Source: Achromobacter pestifer
Lineage (GTDB): Bacteria; Pseudomonadota; Gammaproteobacteria; Burkholderiales; Burkholderiaceae_B
Assembly: GCF_902859625.1 (NCBI RefSeq)
Contig: NZ_CADIJX010000002.1
Span: forward strand, 1-64,000
Reading direction: 5' to 3'
Length of the DNA stretch: 64,000 nucleotides
The translations under genes and the position numbers were made by a program. Under the pieces are notes generated by a model. That model was not told the origin of the DNA. It saw only the letters and a list, made by a program, of their open reading frames with translations, and did not search any database. Shown here in pieces: positions 27,473 to 36,323 of this stretch (position 1 is its first letter; every line of letters starts with the position of its first letter).

Positions 27473-28701
27473 CAGTGCGCCGGACGCATCTTTCGCACCT
27501 GCTCGTCAGGCGGTTGCAGGCGCGCGCCATCGATGTAGGCGAAGTCCTTCATGATGCCCTTGCCGTCTTCCACGGCGGTCACGCCCACGTAGACACCCAT
27601 CGTCGATTGATGGTCAATCTTGCGGTATTGGATCTGACCGTAAGGCGTATCGACCTTCAGGCCGGCAAAGGCGTCGACGAGTTTTTCCGTGTCCACCGCG
27701 CCGGCGGCCTGTAGGCCCTTGGCAATCGACATCAGCGATGCGTAGCCAACCACGGACCCGACCTTGGGCGTTTCGTTATAGCGCTTCTTGTAGGCTTCCA
27801 CGAAGGTGTTGTTGGCCGGCGTGTCGATGGCATACCAGGGGTAGCCGGTGACGATCCAGCCCGAAGGCGTATCGGCGCCCAGCGGTTCCAGGTATTCCGG
27901 TTCGCCCGACAGCACGGACACGACGGCGCGGTTCTCGAACAGGCCGCGCGTATTGCCTTCGCGGACAAAGCGGGTCAGGTCGGCGGCGAACAGCACGTTG
28001 AAGATGGCATCGGGCTTGGCGTCGGCCAAGGCTTGCACCACGGCGCCCGCATCCACCTTGCCCAGCGGCACGGCTTGTTCGGCCACGAATTCGACGTCGG
28101 ACTGGAAGGACTTCATCATGGCCTTGAACGTGGCCACGGCGGACTGCCCGTATTCATAATTGGGATAGACGATGGCCCAGCGCTTCTTGCGCAAGGCCAG
28201 CGCCTTGGGGGCCAGCGCCGCGACGTGCATCCAGGTGGAAGGCCGCAAGCGGTAGGTGTAGCGATTGCCCTCCTGCCAGGTGATCTTGTCGGTCAGAGGC
28301 TCGGCGGCCAGGAAGAACACTTGTTGCTGCTTGGCGAAGTCGGTCAGCGCCAAGCCCGTGTTGGACAGGAACCCGCCAAACAGCAGTTCAACCTTTTCGC
28401 GGGCCAGCAATTCTTGCGCCGCGCGCACCGAATCGCCGGGATTGCCGTTGTCGTCGCGCGAAATCACTTCCAGCTTTCTGCCCAGCACGCCGCCTTCGGC
28501 GTTGACCTGTTCCAGCGCCAATTGCCAGCCCTTTTTGTAAGGGCCCAGGAAGGCGGGGATAGCCTTGTAGCTGTTGATCTCGCCGATGCGGATGGGCGGT
28601 TCGCGGTCCTTGGCGACGGCAACGGCGACCGGAGTCAGCGCCAGGGCCAGAAGCGCGGGAGCAAACGCGCGGCGCAGCAGGGTAAGGCTGGGACGAAGCA
28701 T
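27472..28701 (-). CDS. ABC transporter substrate-binding protein (LivK-like)
   Basis: The 409-aa periplasmic protein has a signal peptide (about residues 1-30, AFAPALLALALTPVAVAVAK) and the type I binding fold seen in LivJ/LivK and amide-binding proteins: IRIGEINSYKAIPAFLGPYKKG at the mature start, NAEGGVLGRKLEVISRDDNGNP, and AIVYPNYEYGQSAVATFK later. It is the first gene of the importer operon, its stop codon shared with the permease start. The ligand is unknown; this branch often binds aromatic acids or amides. Confidence 0.91.
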   Translation of the reverse strand: MLRPSLTLLRRAFAPALLALALTPVAVAVAKDREPPIRIGEINSYKAIPAFLGPYKKGWQLALEQVNAEGGVLGRKLEVISRDDNGNPGDSVRAAQELLAREKVELLFGGFLSNTGLALTDFAKQQQVFFLAAEPLTDKITWQEGNRYTYRLRPSTWMHVAALAPKALALRKKRWAIVYPNYEYGQSAVATFKAMMKSFQSDVEFVAEQAVPLGKVDAGAVVQALADAKPDAIFNVLFAADLTRFVREGNTRGLFENRAVVSVLSGEPEYLEPLGADTPSGWIVTGYPWYAIDTPANNTFVEAYKKRYNETPKVGSVVGYASLMSIAKGLQAAGAVDTEKLVDAFAGLKVDTPYGQIQYRKIDHQSTMGVYVGVTAVEDGKGIMKDFAYIDGARLQPPDEQVRKMRPAH

Positions 28702-28872
28702 GGCGGGGTATCGCAGGCAAGAGGGATCGGGCGTCGCCGCTTGGCGCGGGGGCGCTGCTGGTTGCGGCCCAATTGAAACACGTGCCTCTGCCGTGGGGCA
28801 ATAAGAAGCTGCCCTGCCAGGCGAGCAGGGCGCTGTCGTGCGCGCCGCCCGGACGCCATAAAAGCCCGGGCG

Positions 28873-29877
28873 CTACAGATCCACCACCAGCCGCGCGCCT
28901 TTCGCGCGCGAGACGCAGGCCGTCAGGCAATGCGTCTTTTCCTCGTCGGAAAGGATGAAGTCCTGATGGTCCACCTCGCCTTCCAGGTATTCCAGCTTGC
29001 ACGCCCCGCAAAGGCCCGACAGGCACGACGTCGGGATCCGATGCCCGGCCAGCTCCAGCGCGCGCACGATGGTCTGTTCTGGCAAGACCTGCACGGTTGC
29101 GCCGGACCGGGCGAGCTGGACTTCAAAGCTGCCCGCCGGCGCCGCATCCGTCTGCGGCCGCGCCGGTGCCTTGAAATGCTCGCTGTGCACGGTGCCTTCA
29201 GGCCAATGCTTGGCCGCGTCGGCGCAGGCGTCCATAAAGCCTGCAGGGCCGCAAAAGTACACATGCGTTCCGGGCGGCGCATTCGCGAGCAAGGCACCGA
29301 TGTCCAGGCCCTTTGCGCGCTCGCCATTGTCGTGATGCAAGTGCAGGCGCGCCGGGGTGGCGAGCGCGCGCAGCTCGTCAACGAATGCGGCGTGCTGGCG
29401 GGTCCGCGCGCAATAATGCAGCTCGAACGAAGCCGACTGGCTGGCCAGCACATGAGCCATCGCCTTCAAGGGCGTGATGCCGATGCCGCCCGCGAGCAGG
29501 ACCGTGTGCGCGGCCCCGGGTGCGAGCCTGAAGGCGTTTCGCGGCCAGCCTATGGTAAGCGTCTGCCCGACCCGCACGCTCTCGTGCATGGCGCGGGAGC
29601 CGCCCCGGCTGCTAGCTTCCAGCAACACGCCCAGCGTCCAGCAACTGCGATCCTCCGGATCGCCCGCCAGCGAGTACGACCTGATGACCCCAGCGGGCAG
29701 GTGCACATCGACATGCGCGCCCGCCTCGACCTCGGGTAAGGCTATCCCTTCGGGATGCACCAGCTCAAACGCATGGATACCTTCGGCCTGCCACCGAATG
29801 CAGCGCACACGAAGCGTCAATGACTCGCCTGCCGTGTATGCGGCGCATAGCGCCCCGTCGGGTAGTGGCGCATTCAT
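28873..29877 (-). CDS. PDR/VanB-family oxidoreductase (ferredoxin reductase of a Rieske oxygenase)
   Basis: The 334-aa protein starts at ATG 29877, overlapping the oxygenase stop by four bases. Its order of domains is FMN/NAD reductase then plant-type ferredoxin: RSYSLAGDP (flavin site), LLAGGIGITPLKAMA (NAD site), then CLSGLCGACKLEY and HCLTACVS with the four 2Fe-2S cysteines. This is the class IA reductase layout of phthalate dioxygenase reductase and VanB. It passes electrons from NADH to the Rieske oxygenase encoded just upstream. Confidence 0.93.
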   Translation of the reverse strand: MNAPLPDGALCAAYTAGESLTLRVRCIRWQAEGIHAFELVHPEGIALPEVEAGAHVDVHLPAGVIRSYSLAGDPEDRSCWTLGVLLEASSRGGSRAMHESVRVGQTLTIGWPRNAFRLAPGAAHTVLLAGGIGITPLKAMAHVLASQSASFELHYCARTRQHAAFVDELRALATPARLHLHHDNGERAKGLDIGALLANAPPGTHVYFCGPAGFMDACADAAKHWPEGTVHSEHFKAPARPQTDAAPAGSFEVQLARSGATVQVLPEQTIVRALELAGHRIPTSCLSGLCGACKLEYLEGEVDHQDFILSDEEKTHCLTACVSRAKGARLVVDL

Positions 29878-31424
29878 GCCATTCTCCGGGCCAGCACGTC
29901 CTGTTGCAGCGCCTCCAGCTTCTGTTTCACAAAGTCGGTGCGCGCCTGCCCCTTGATGGTGTCGGACTCGGTGAGGATCAGCACCACCTGCTTGGCAAGG
30001 TAGCGGCGCAGCGTCACCTCTTCCTCCCGGGTGCGGCCAACGGGCAGTTCGAACACATTGCCGGAACAATAGCTATTGGGTGTGCCACCGCTATCGCGAA
30101 GCCACTGCGCGAATTGCTGAGGGCCGGCCGCCGGATTCGTCCCACGGATAGCGTCTCGCAAGAGCTTGCGAAACACGTACAGCCCCGCGTCGAACTTGGT
30201 CGGATTCTCCAGCGCATGCACGGCGATGGGGCGCTGGCTGATGATGGCTTCGTAATCACCTGGCGCGTACTGGCATTCCTTGTAGTTCGCGCGCGCGCGA
30301 TGGTCGGCCGGGATGGGGGGCAGGTCCTCGAGCTTGTATTGGCCAAAGCGCTCCGGCCGGCGCATGGCGACCTGGCCTTCCAGGAAGTCGATGGTTTCGT
30401 ACCCGACCATGCTCTTGTCGCCAATGCCGCGTGTGTCGATGCCGGGGCCCATGACGCGCCAGCCGATCATCTTGCTGTTGACGTCGTCCACCGGCACCGT
30501 CCAGCGGATCATGTGGAAACGGCCGAACAGCTTCTTGGCGTGGCCGTCTTCGGACGTGTAGGCGTGCAGGCTGAAATTGGGCAGCACCTGATGCTGGACG
30601 CGGATGTACATGTGATCGTCGTCCGAGCGCCGCGCGCCCGAGCAGGCCAGGCCCCGGCCGCCGTGGATAGGTACGAATTGCATATCGGGCGGGACTTCCA
30701 TCGACGCGGCGCCCACCTCGTCGAAGGTGGTGCCCTGGTAGTGTTCGCCCGTTACCTGACGCTTCGCGTGCAGCGCCATCGTGTGATAGTTGTCCGCCGA
30801 ATTGTCCTGCACCTGCAGCCAGTTGGCGTGTTGAAAGTTGCTGTAGGGCACGAGTTCGTCGCCTTCGGCCACCGTGAAATTTCCTTCCCAGTCCGGAAAC
30901 GGCGGTTCTTCGTCCGGGGGGCCCATGTACGCGAACACCAGGCCATGGCGTTCAAGCGCCTTGTACGCGCCTTGACGGATAGAACAACGATACCGTTCGC
31001 CTTCTTCCTCCTCGCCTTCGGGGAATGGCACGCGCAGGCAAGCGCCGTCCACGTCGAACACCATGCCGTGGTAGCAGCACGAAATGCCGTGCTGCTCAAT
31101 CTTTCCGTACTCCAGCGACGCTCCGCGATGCACGCAATGCGCATGCAGCAGGCCGATGGCCCCGCTTCCATCGCGAAAGCAGACCAGCTCTTCTCCCATG
31201 ATTTTCAGAAAGCGCGGCGTGTCCGTCAGTTCCAGTGTCATACAGACGGGATGCCAGAAGCGGCGCAGGTATTCGCCTGCGGGGGTGCCGGGGCCGACTT
31301 CGGTCAGCTCCGGATCATGGCCCGGGACGTTGTTGGTGAAGTATCCGCCATACGGGATGAGCTTCTTGACGGCGCCAGCGGCGGCGCTGCTTGAACGTTC
31401 GAACTGGTCTTGTGTGGTGCTCAT
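29874..31424 (-). CDS. Rieske [2Fe-2S] aromatic ring-hydroxylating or demethylating oxygenase, alpha subunit
   Basis: The 516-aa protein has a Rieske centre with Cys97-x-His99 and Cys116-x2-His119 and a mononuclear iron site in DNSADNYHTMALH (Asp211, His214, His219 region). The layout of oxygenase plus VanB-type reductase matches class IA systems such as phthalate 4,5-dioxygenase, vanillate demethylase or phenoxybenzoate dioxygenase. At 516 aa it is longer than vanillate demethylase (about 350) or phthalate dioxygenase (about 440). The divergent GntR gene is the probable regulator. The substrate is likely an aromatic acid, from the company it keeps. Confidence 0.92.
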   Translation of the reverse strand: MSTTQDQFERSSSAAAGAVKKLIPYGGYFTNNVPGHDPELTEVGPGTPAGEYLRRFWHPVCMTLELTDTPRFLKIMGEELVCFRDGSGAIGLLHAHCVHRGASLEYGKIEQHGISCCYHGMVFDVDGACLRVPFPEGEEEEGERYRCSIRQGAYKALERHGLVFAYMGPPDEEPPFPDWEGNFTVAEGDELVPYSNFQHANWLQVQDNSADNYHTMALHAKRQVTGEHYQGTTFDEVGAASMEVPPDMQFVPIHGGRGLACSGARRSDDDHMYIRVQHQVLPNFSLHAYTSEDGHAKKLFGRFHMIRWTVPVDDVNSKMIGWRVMGPGIDTRGIGDKSMVGYETIDFLEGQVAMRRPERFGQYKLEDLPPIPADHRARANYKECQYAPGDYEAIISQRPIAVHALENPTKFDAGLYVFRKLLRDAIRGTNPAAGPQQFAQWLRDSGGTPNSYCSGNVFELPVGRTREEEVTLRRYLAKQVVLILTESDTIKGQARTDFVKQKLEALQQDVLARRMA

Positions 31425-31461
31425 GTTGTCTCCGATGTCGTAAAAAAATTTAAATTCAGAG

Positions 31462-31612
31462 TACTGAACTCTGAACTCTGTATACAGAGATTAAGGGATT
31501 TATTTCCCATCATCCCCCGGGGAAAACCCGCAAAATTGTTACTGCTCGCCGCCTGTCAGGGGCGGATCTCCTAGAAGCTTCCTTTATTCATCGTTCGTTT
31601 GAACTCTGTATC
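31462..31612. promoter_or_regulatory. Candidate GntR operators between the Rieske operon and gntR-type gene
   Basis: A perfect 14-bp palindrome ctctgtatacagag lies at 31476-31489, in the 206-bp spacer between divergent starts. The 11-base word gaactctgtat that enters it (31473-31483) occurs again at 31601-31611, just ahead of the regulator gene. Repeated gaactct words also occur at 31467-31478. One site near each promoter fits repression of both units by the FadR-type regulator. Confidence 0.6.
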
Positions 31613-31630
31613 CAACGTAGAATTCCACCT

Positions 31631-32332
31631 ATGAAACTCACCCTCAACAGCCTGCCCGCCCGTGCGGATTTCGTGGACGAAACCTATCGCGTATTGGTCG
31701 ACGCCATTACGGATGGCTCGCTGGAACCCGGTGAGCGCATCACGCAGGAAGAAATCGCCGAGCAGCTTGGCGTGTCCCGATCTCCGGTATTGCAGGCGCT
31801 GCGCCTGTTGAAAAATGACGGCTTCATTGAAGACGCGCCCGGACGCGGCGTTCAGGTGGCGCAGTTGGACATCGCCTGGGTGGCCAACCTGTACCAGGTC
31901 CGCGGCGCGCTGGACGCCCTGGCTGCGAAACTCGCTGCGGAAAAACGATTCCGCATCGCCCCCGCGCTGATTCAACACGGCCGTGCGGTGTCCAAAGGCA
32001 AGGACTTGCGCGCCATCATCGATGCGGACCTTGCGTTTCATAACGCGATCTACGAGGCGTCCGGCAACCCGCTTATCCAGGAAAGCGCCCACCGCCACTG
32101 GATGCACCTGAGGCGCGTGATGGGCGCGGTGCATCGTGTGGCGAAACACCGCGCCTCGTTGTGGGACGAGCATCAAGCCATTGCAGACGCCATCGCCGAA
32201 GGCAATGTGAAGCGTGCCGTGTCGTTGAGTGACCAGCATATTGAAAAGGCGAGGGCCAACCTGGTTAACGAACTGGAGGAGATGTACCCGATCTCCCCCT
32301 CTCAAAAGCCCAAAGATGCCGCAACGGCGTAG
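31631..32332 (+). CDS. GntR-family (FadR subfamily) transcriptional regulator
   Basis: The 233-aa protein has an N-terminal winged helix (ITDGSLEPGERITQEEIAEQ and SRSPVLQALRLLKNDGFI, residues 25-65) and an all-helical FCD ligand domain (about 80-220) with the metal-site histidine pattern DLAFHNAIYEASGN...HRHWMHLRR. These domains bind carboxylic acids. It is divergent from the Rieske oxygenase operon and precedes by 27 bases the convergent MFS gene. It probably senses the substrate or a product of the oxygenase. Confidence 0.93.
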   Translation: MKLTLNSLPARADFVDETYRVLVDAITDGSLEPGERITQEEIAEQLGVSRSPVLQALRLLKNDGFIEDAPGRGVQVAQLDIAWVANLYQVRGALDALAAKLAAEKRFRIAPALIQHGRAVSKGKDLRAIIDADLAFHNAIYEASGNPLIQESAHRHWMHLRRVMGAVHRVAKHRASLWDEHQAIADAIAEGNVKRAVSLSDQHIEKARANLVNELEEMYPISPSQKPKDAATA

Positions 32333-32359
32333 TGGCCGAGGGCATGACGGCATGAGTGC

Positions 32360-33685
32360 CTAGCCGCGTTCGCGCCCCTTCGCCACGTTCACGAGCGCGG
32401 CGGGAACGGAGAACACCAGGATGCTGCCGATGACCAGGCTGGCCGCCAGGCCGAACACGCCGGCGCCCGTGGTGCCATACGCGGTCTGCACGTATCCGAT
32501 GACGTAAGGGCTGACCACCCCCGATATGCTGCCCACCGAATTGACAAAGGCAATACCCGCTGCGGCGGCGCCACCCGTCAGAATGGCCGGCGGCAACACC
32601 CAGAATTGGGAAATTGTCGCCATCACGCCCACCGTGCCCACGGTCAGCGCCACCATGGCCAGCGTGGTGTCATGCGCCCAGAAGACGCTGGCGGTAAGAC
32701 CCAGCGCGCCCAACAGGCCGGCCAGCGACAGATGCCAGCGGCGTTCACCCGTCGCATCGGAATTGCGGCTGATCAGAATCATGCCGACCACTGCCGCCGC
32801 ATAGGGAATCGACGACAACAAACCGATCTGCATGGTGTCCGTGACCCCGCTGGCCTTGACCAGGCTCGGGAGCCAAAAGCTCACGCCATACAGGCCCATC
32901 GTAAAGAAGAAATAAATGCCCGCCAGCAGAAGGACCTTGGGGTTGGTCAGACCGTCCTTGATCGAATGCAAATGCTGGTCTTGCTGTTCGGCCGCCAGGT
33001 CTCGCTGGATAAGGTCCTTTTCCGGCTGGCTCAGCCACTTGGCGTCCGCCACTCTGTCATTCAGATAAAAGAAGGCAACGACGCCGACAAAGACGGTGGG
33101 TATTCCTTCAATCAGGAACAACCACTTCCAGCCGGCCATGCCCATGGCGCCGTTGAAGTGGTTCATGATCCAGCCCGACAAGGGGCCGCCGATCACGCCG
33201 GACATGGGAATGCCCGTCAGGAACAGTGCCGTGACCTTGCTGCGGCGTGAGTTTGGAAACCAGTAGGTCAGGTACAGCAGAATGGCGGGAATGAATCCGG
33301 CCTCGGCCACGCCCAGCAGGAAGCGCAATACGTAGAAGCTGGTCGGGCTGGAAACAAACATCATGCCTGCGGAGATCAGCCCCCACGTGACCATGATGCG
33401 CGCAATCCATCGGCGCGCGCCCACCTTCAGCAGGATCAGATTGCTAGGCACTTCGAAAGCCAGATAGCCAACGAAAAAAATGCCCGCGCCCAGTCCATAG
33501 ACCGCATCGCTGAAGCCCAGGTCCTGCGACATTTGCAACTTGGCGAACGCCACGTTGATACGGTCCAGGTACGCACAGACATAGCAAAGGAACAGGAAGG
33601 GCAATAGCCGCCAGGCGACCTTGGAGTAGGTGGCCGACTCGAAATCGGATGCTGGTGCACGCGCGGGTGCGATATCGCTATACAT
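32360..33685 (-). CDS. MFS transporter, anion:cation symporter (ACS) family
   Basis: The 441-aa inner membrane protein has twelve hydrophobic segments and the family start WRLLPFLFLCYVCAYLDRINVAFAK (first helix with DR-x-N). ACS members import organic anions such as phthalate, tartrate, glucarate or 4-hydroxyphenylacetate. The start ATG 33685 follows gggagac. It lies downstream of the class II aldolase gene on the same strand (89 bases), and near the Rieske genes, which suggests it takes up the pathway substrate. Confidence 0.91.
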   Translation of the reverse strand: MYSDIAPARAPASDFESATYSKVAWRLLPFLFLCYVCAYLDRINVAFAKLQMSQDLGFSDAVYGLGAGIFFVGYLAFEVPSNLILLKVGARRWIARIMVTWGLISAGMMFVSSPTSFYVLRFLLGVAEAGFIPAILLYLTYWFPNSRRSKVTALFLTGIPMSGVIGGPLSGWIMNHFNGAMGMAGWKWLFLIEGIPTVFVGVVAFFYLNDRVADAKWLSQPEKDLIQRDLAAEQQDQHLHSIKDGLTNPKVLLLAGIYFFFTMGLYGVSFWLPSLVKASGVTDTMQIGLLSSIPYAAAVVGMILISRNSDATGERRWHLSLAGLLGALGLTASVFWAHDTTLAMVALTVGTVGVMATISQFWVLPPAILTGGAAAAGIAFVNSVGSISGVVSPYVIGYVQTAYGTTGAGVFGLAASLVIGSILVFSVPAALVNVAKGRERG

Positions 33686-33774
33686 TTTTGTCTCCCTTAT
33701 TTTTTATGTGAAACGAGGCACGCTCCTGTGCCTCGTCAGGGCCTGCTCGGAAAGGCCCGCGACACGCTGCCGGT

Positions 33775-34632
33775 TCAATCGAACATGTCGGGCTGTGTCG
33801 CCGCCAAATGGCTGTATATCGGCTGAAAGTGCAGCCAGCCGATGTACTCGGAGCCCACATGCTCCCGGCTGTAGCGCGAACGGTCCGGCGGAACCAGAAC
33901 TGGTTTCAGGCCCGTCGCCTCCACCATCAACTGCTGCTTGCAGCAACGTTCTAGCGCAATGAACCAGAACGCCGCCGACTCAATGCTGTGACGGCTGGCG
34001 GTGAGCAGGCCGTGGTTTTGATGGATCGCGGCCTTGACTCCCTTGAACCAGTCGCAAACCGCCATGCCCGCTTTTTCCTCCACGGCGACCTGCCCGGCTT
34101 CTTCACGGATGACGATGTGATCTTCAAAGAACGCCGCCGCGTCTTGCGAAATGGGGTCCAGCGCCTTGCCCAGTGAAGCGAAGGCCGTTCCGTAGGTAGT
34201 GTGCGCGTGGCACATGGCGAGGATGTCGGGGTGCGCCTCATGCACGGCGGCATGCAGCACAAAGCCCGCGCGGTTCAAGGCGTATTCGCCTTCGACCACT
34301 TGGCCCTTGTGGTCCGCAAGAATCAGGTTGGAAACTCTCACGTCCGCAAAGTGCACGCACATCGGGTTCGTCCAGTACAGCTCGGGGAACTCCGGGTCCC
34401 GTATGGTCAGGTGACCCGCAAACCCGTAGTCAAAACCTTCCAGCGCAAAGGCCCGGCAAGCCGCTACCAGGCGTTTCTTTAGATGCAGGCGTTCCTCCTC
34501 CAGGGAGGCAAAGGTGGGCTGTTCCGGATAGATCAGCCCTTTTTGCGTCGGTTCGTAAATCGAGATGCGCCCGTCAGGAAGGCGCTTGGGCGCATGCTTG
34601 TTCGCGGGGACTTGGTCGAGGATGGCAGACAT
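33775..34632 (-). CDS. Class II aldolase/adducin family protein (possible decarboxylase)
   Basis: The 285-aa protein starts at ATG 34632 with ggag upstream. Family features are GFDYGFAGHLTIRD near residue 66, the metal pair CHAHTTYGTAFA, and AAIHQNHGLLTASR. Besides sugar aldolases, this family contains decarboxylases of dihydroxyphthalate and related aromatic acids, which would suit the neighbouring Rieske oxygenase and ACS importer; that link is inference. The divergent LysR gene at 34801 is the likely regulator. It differs clearly from the other class II aldolase at the left end of the window. Confidence 0.87.
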   Translation of the reverse strand: MSAILDQVPANKHAPKRLPDGRISIYEPTQKGLIYPEQPTFASLEEERLHLKKRLVAACRAFALEGFDYGFAGHLTIRDPEFPELYWTNPMCVHFADVRVSNLILADHKGQVVEGEYALNRAGFVLHAAVHEAHPDILAMCHAHTTYGTAFASLGKALDPISQDAAAFFEDHIVIREEAGQVAVEEKAGMAVCDWFKGVKAAIHQNHGLLTASRHSIESAAFWFIALERCCKQQLMVEATGLKPVLVPPDRSRYSREHVGSEYIGWLHFQPIYSHLAATQPDMFD

Positions 34633-34724
34633 GGATGACTCCAGAGAGGGATCGGGCCCCGAGCTCACGCTGTCGGCGTGATGGGATGCAGACGATCTTC
34701 TGATGTACATCAATTAAAAAAAAG

Positions 34725-34770
34725 CGATACTTGTTCAACTTCAGATGAACTGTATTCAACTGAATGACGA
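34725..34770. promoter_or_regulatory. Candidate LysR binding site between aldolase and LysR genes
   Basis: The spacer holds gttca at 34733-34737 and tgaac at 34746-34750 as inverted arms around an 8-base centre, and the word ttcaact recurs at 34734-34740 and 34755-34761. It lies about 40-70 bases upstream of the LysR start, a usual place for an autoregulated divergent operator. Confidence 0.4.
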
Positions 34771-34800
34771 CGGCAACCCGGTCAGCTTCCAGGTGGATCC

Positions 34801-35697
34801 ATGCGCAGAATTCCGAACTTCGTGCTCTTGAGAGCCTTTGAATCCGCGGCTCGCCTCGGAAGCTTTGCGGCAGCGGCGGCCGAGCTGAGCCTGACCCCGT
34901 CCGCCATCAGTCATCAAATCAAGGAACTTGAGGAAGTTTTCCGAAAGCCGCTCTTCTATCGGCTCAATCGCCGGGTTGATCTCACGGCGGAAGGGGCAAG
35001 ATTCGCCGACAGCCTGACGCGCGTCCTGAACGCGCTGGAAGCCAGCTGTTCAGAAGTCAGCCTCGCGCCCACCGGTCAGGTGCTTTCGCTTTACTGCGCC
35101 CCCAGCTTCGCCGCCAAATGGCTCGGCCCTCGCCTGGGGACGCTCACCCAGCGCCACCCGGAAATCGTCATCCGCCTGACGACCGCCGCCGAACCGCTGG
35201 ACCTTACCCGCGCCCGCGAAGTCGACGTTGCCATCTCGTATGGCACCGCCGTCCAACGCACGGGGATTGCAGTCACCCCGCTGGGAAAGGAATTCATCGT
35301 TCCGCTATGCGCGCCGTCAGTACTGGCGAACAAGCGCAATGCGCGCAAACTCATCAGCGAATTCGCTCTCATCGAATCGCAGCTAAGCCGCGTGACATGG
35401 CGCGACTGGTTCGCCATGAACGGCTTCACCACCGCGCCCAACGTGAATCAATCCTTCGACAGAGCCGCCCTGGCGATTTCCGCTGCGGTGGACGGGCTGG
35501 GCATCGCATTGGAATCCACAAGATTTGCCGAGAAGGAATTGGCGCGAGGCGAGCTGATTGAACTGGGCGCAAACGAATTTCCCCGCATCGCCCGAGAGAC
35601 GCATTTCTTTTCGGTGCGAAGGGAAGAAGAGGATATTCCGAAGATTCAGCTATTTCGAAAATGGCTCATGGGGTCGCTTAAACCCAAGCGGACATGA
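34801..35697 (+). CDS. LysR-family transcriptional regulator (GcvA-like)
   Basis: The 298-aa protein begins MRRIPNFVLLRAFESAARLG and continues SFAAAAAELSLTPSAISHQI, the typical N-terminus of the GcvA/AmpR branch of LysR regulators (residues 1-60), with an effector domain after residue 90. It is divergent from the class II aldolase gene and so probably controls the aldolase-MFS unit. The C-terminal segment has an unusual charged stretch (RREEEDIPKIQLF). Confidence 0.92.
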   Translation: MRRIPNFVLLRAFESAARLGSFAAAAAELSLTPSAISHQIKELEEVFRKPLFYRLNRRVDLTAEGARFADSLTRVLNALEASCSEVSLAPTGQVLSLYCAPSFAAKWLGPRLGTLTQRHPEIVIRLTTAAEPLDLTRAREVDVAISYGTAVQRTGIAVTPLGKEFIVPLCAPSVLANKRNARKLISEFALIESQLSRVTWRDWFAMNGFTTAPNVNQSFDRAALAISAAVDGLGIALESTRFAEKELARGELIELGANEFPRIARETHFFSVRREEEDIPKIQLFRKWLMGSLKPKRT

Positions 35698-35827
35698 ACT
35701 CCCTATGAACGTGCGGTCCTGGGCCTGCGAAGCCACGCCCGGAGCGTGGACTTATCCTGGAGCCCGTACCGGCGTTGTGCCTCTTAAATGCACTGTCAGC
35801 CAATTCAAGGACGGGGCATGAGCCATG

Positions 35828-35858
35828 AAAAAAGCCCTGCGATGCAGGGCTTTTTTTT
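35828..35858 (-). terminator. Bidirectional intrinsic terminator, rpmG side
   Basis: The stem aaaaaagccctgc (35828-35840) pairs with gcagggctttttt (35844-35856) around a 3-base loop, with A-rich and T-rich flanks on both sides. It lies 24 bases beyond the rpmG stop codon and 130 bases beyond the convergent LysR gene, and can serve both. Confidence 0.9.
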
Positions 35859-35881
35859 GACTCACCAGAATACCGGCTGAA

Positions 35882-36049
35882 TTACTTCAGCTTGGTTTCC
35901 TTGTAGTCAACGTGCTTGCGAGCGACCGGATCAAATTTCTTGATCAGCATCTTCTCGGGCATGTTGCGCTTGTTCTTGGTGGTCGTGTAGAAATGACCCG
36001 TGCCGGCAGTCGACTCGAGCTTGATCTTTTCGCGGATACCTTTGGCCAT
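35882..36049 (-). CDS. rpmG: 50S ribosomal protein L33
   Basis: The frame reads [18 protein letters not shown] at the start and ends in DYKETKLK, giving 55 aa, the standard L33 length. It has no cysteine pairs (the C-minus form). It follows rpmB by 37 bases on the same strand, the usual rpmB-rpmG order. Confidence 0.97.
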   Translation of the reverse strand: MAKGIREKIKLESTAGTGHFYTTTKNKRNMPEKMLIKKFDPVARKHVDYKETKLK

Positions 36050-36086
36050 GTCGTGCTCCTAGTATGGTGATTGTCGTGGAGGCCGA

Positions 36087-36323
36087 TTAGGCGATTTCGC
36101 CGCGGGCGCGCATGTCGGCCAGAACGGCGTCGATGCCGTTCTTGTCGATCGTGCGGATGGCCTTGGCGGAAACACGCAGGCGGACCCAGCGGTTTTCGCT
36201 TTCAACCCAGAACCGGCGCGATTGCAGGTTGGGCAGGAAGCGACGCTTGGTCTTGTTGTTTGCGTGCGAAACATTGTTGCCCACCATCGGGCCTTTGCCG
36301 GTCACTTGGCATACGCGTGCCAT
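36087..36323 (-). CDS. rpmB: 50S ribosomal protein L28
   Basis: The 78-aa product starts [21 protein letters not shown] and contains [12 protein letters not shown] and [16 protein letters not shown], the conserved L28 core. It heads the rpmB-rpmG pair. Confidence 0.98.
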   Translation of the reverse strand: MARVCQVTGKGPMVGNNVSHANNKTKRRFLPNLQSRRFWVESENRWVRLRVSAKAIRTIDKNGIDAVLADMRARGEIA

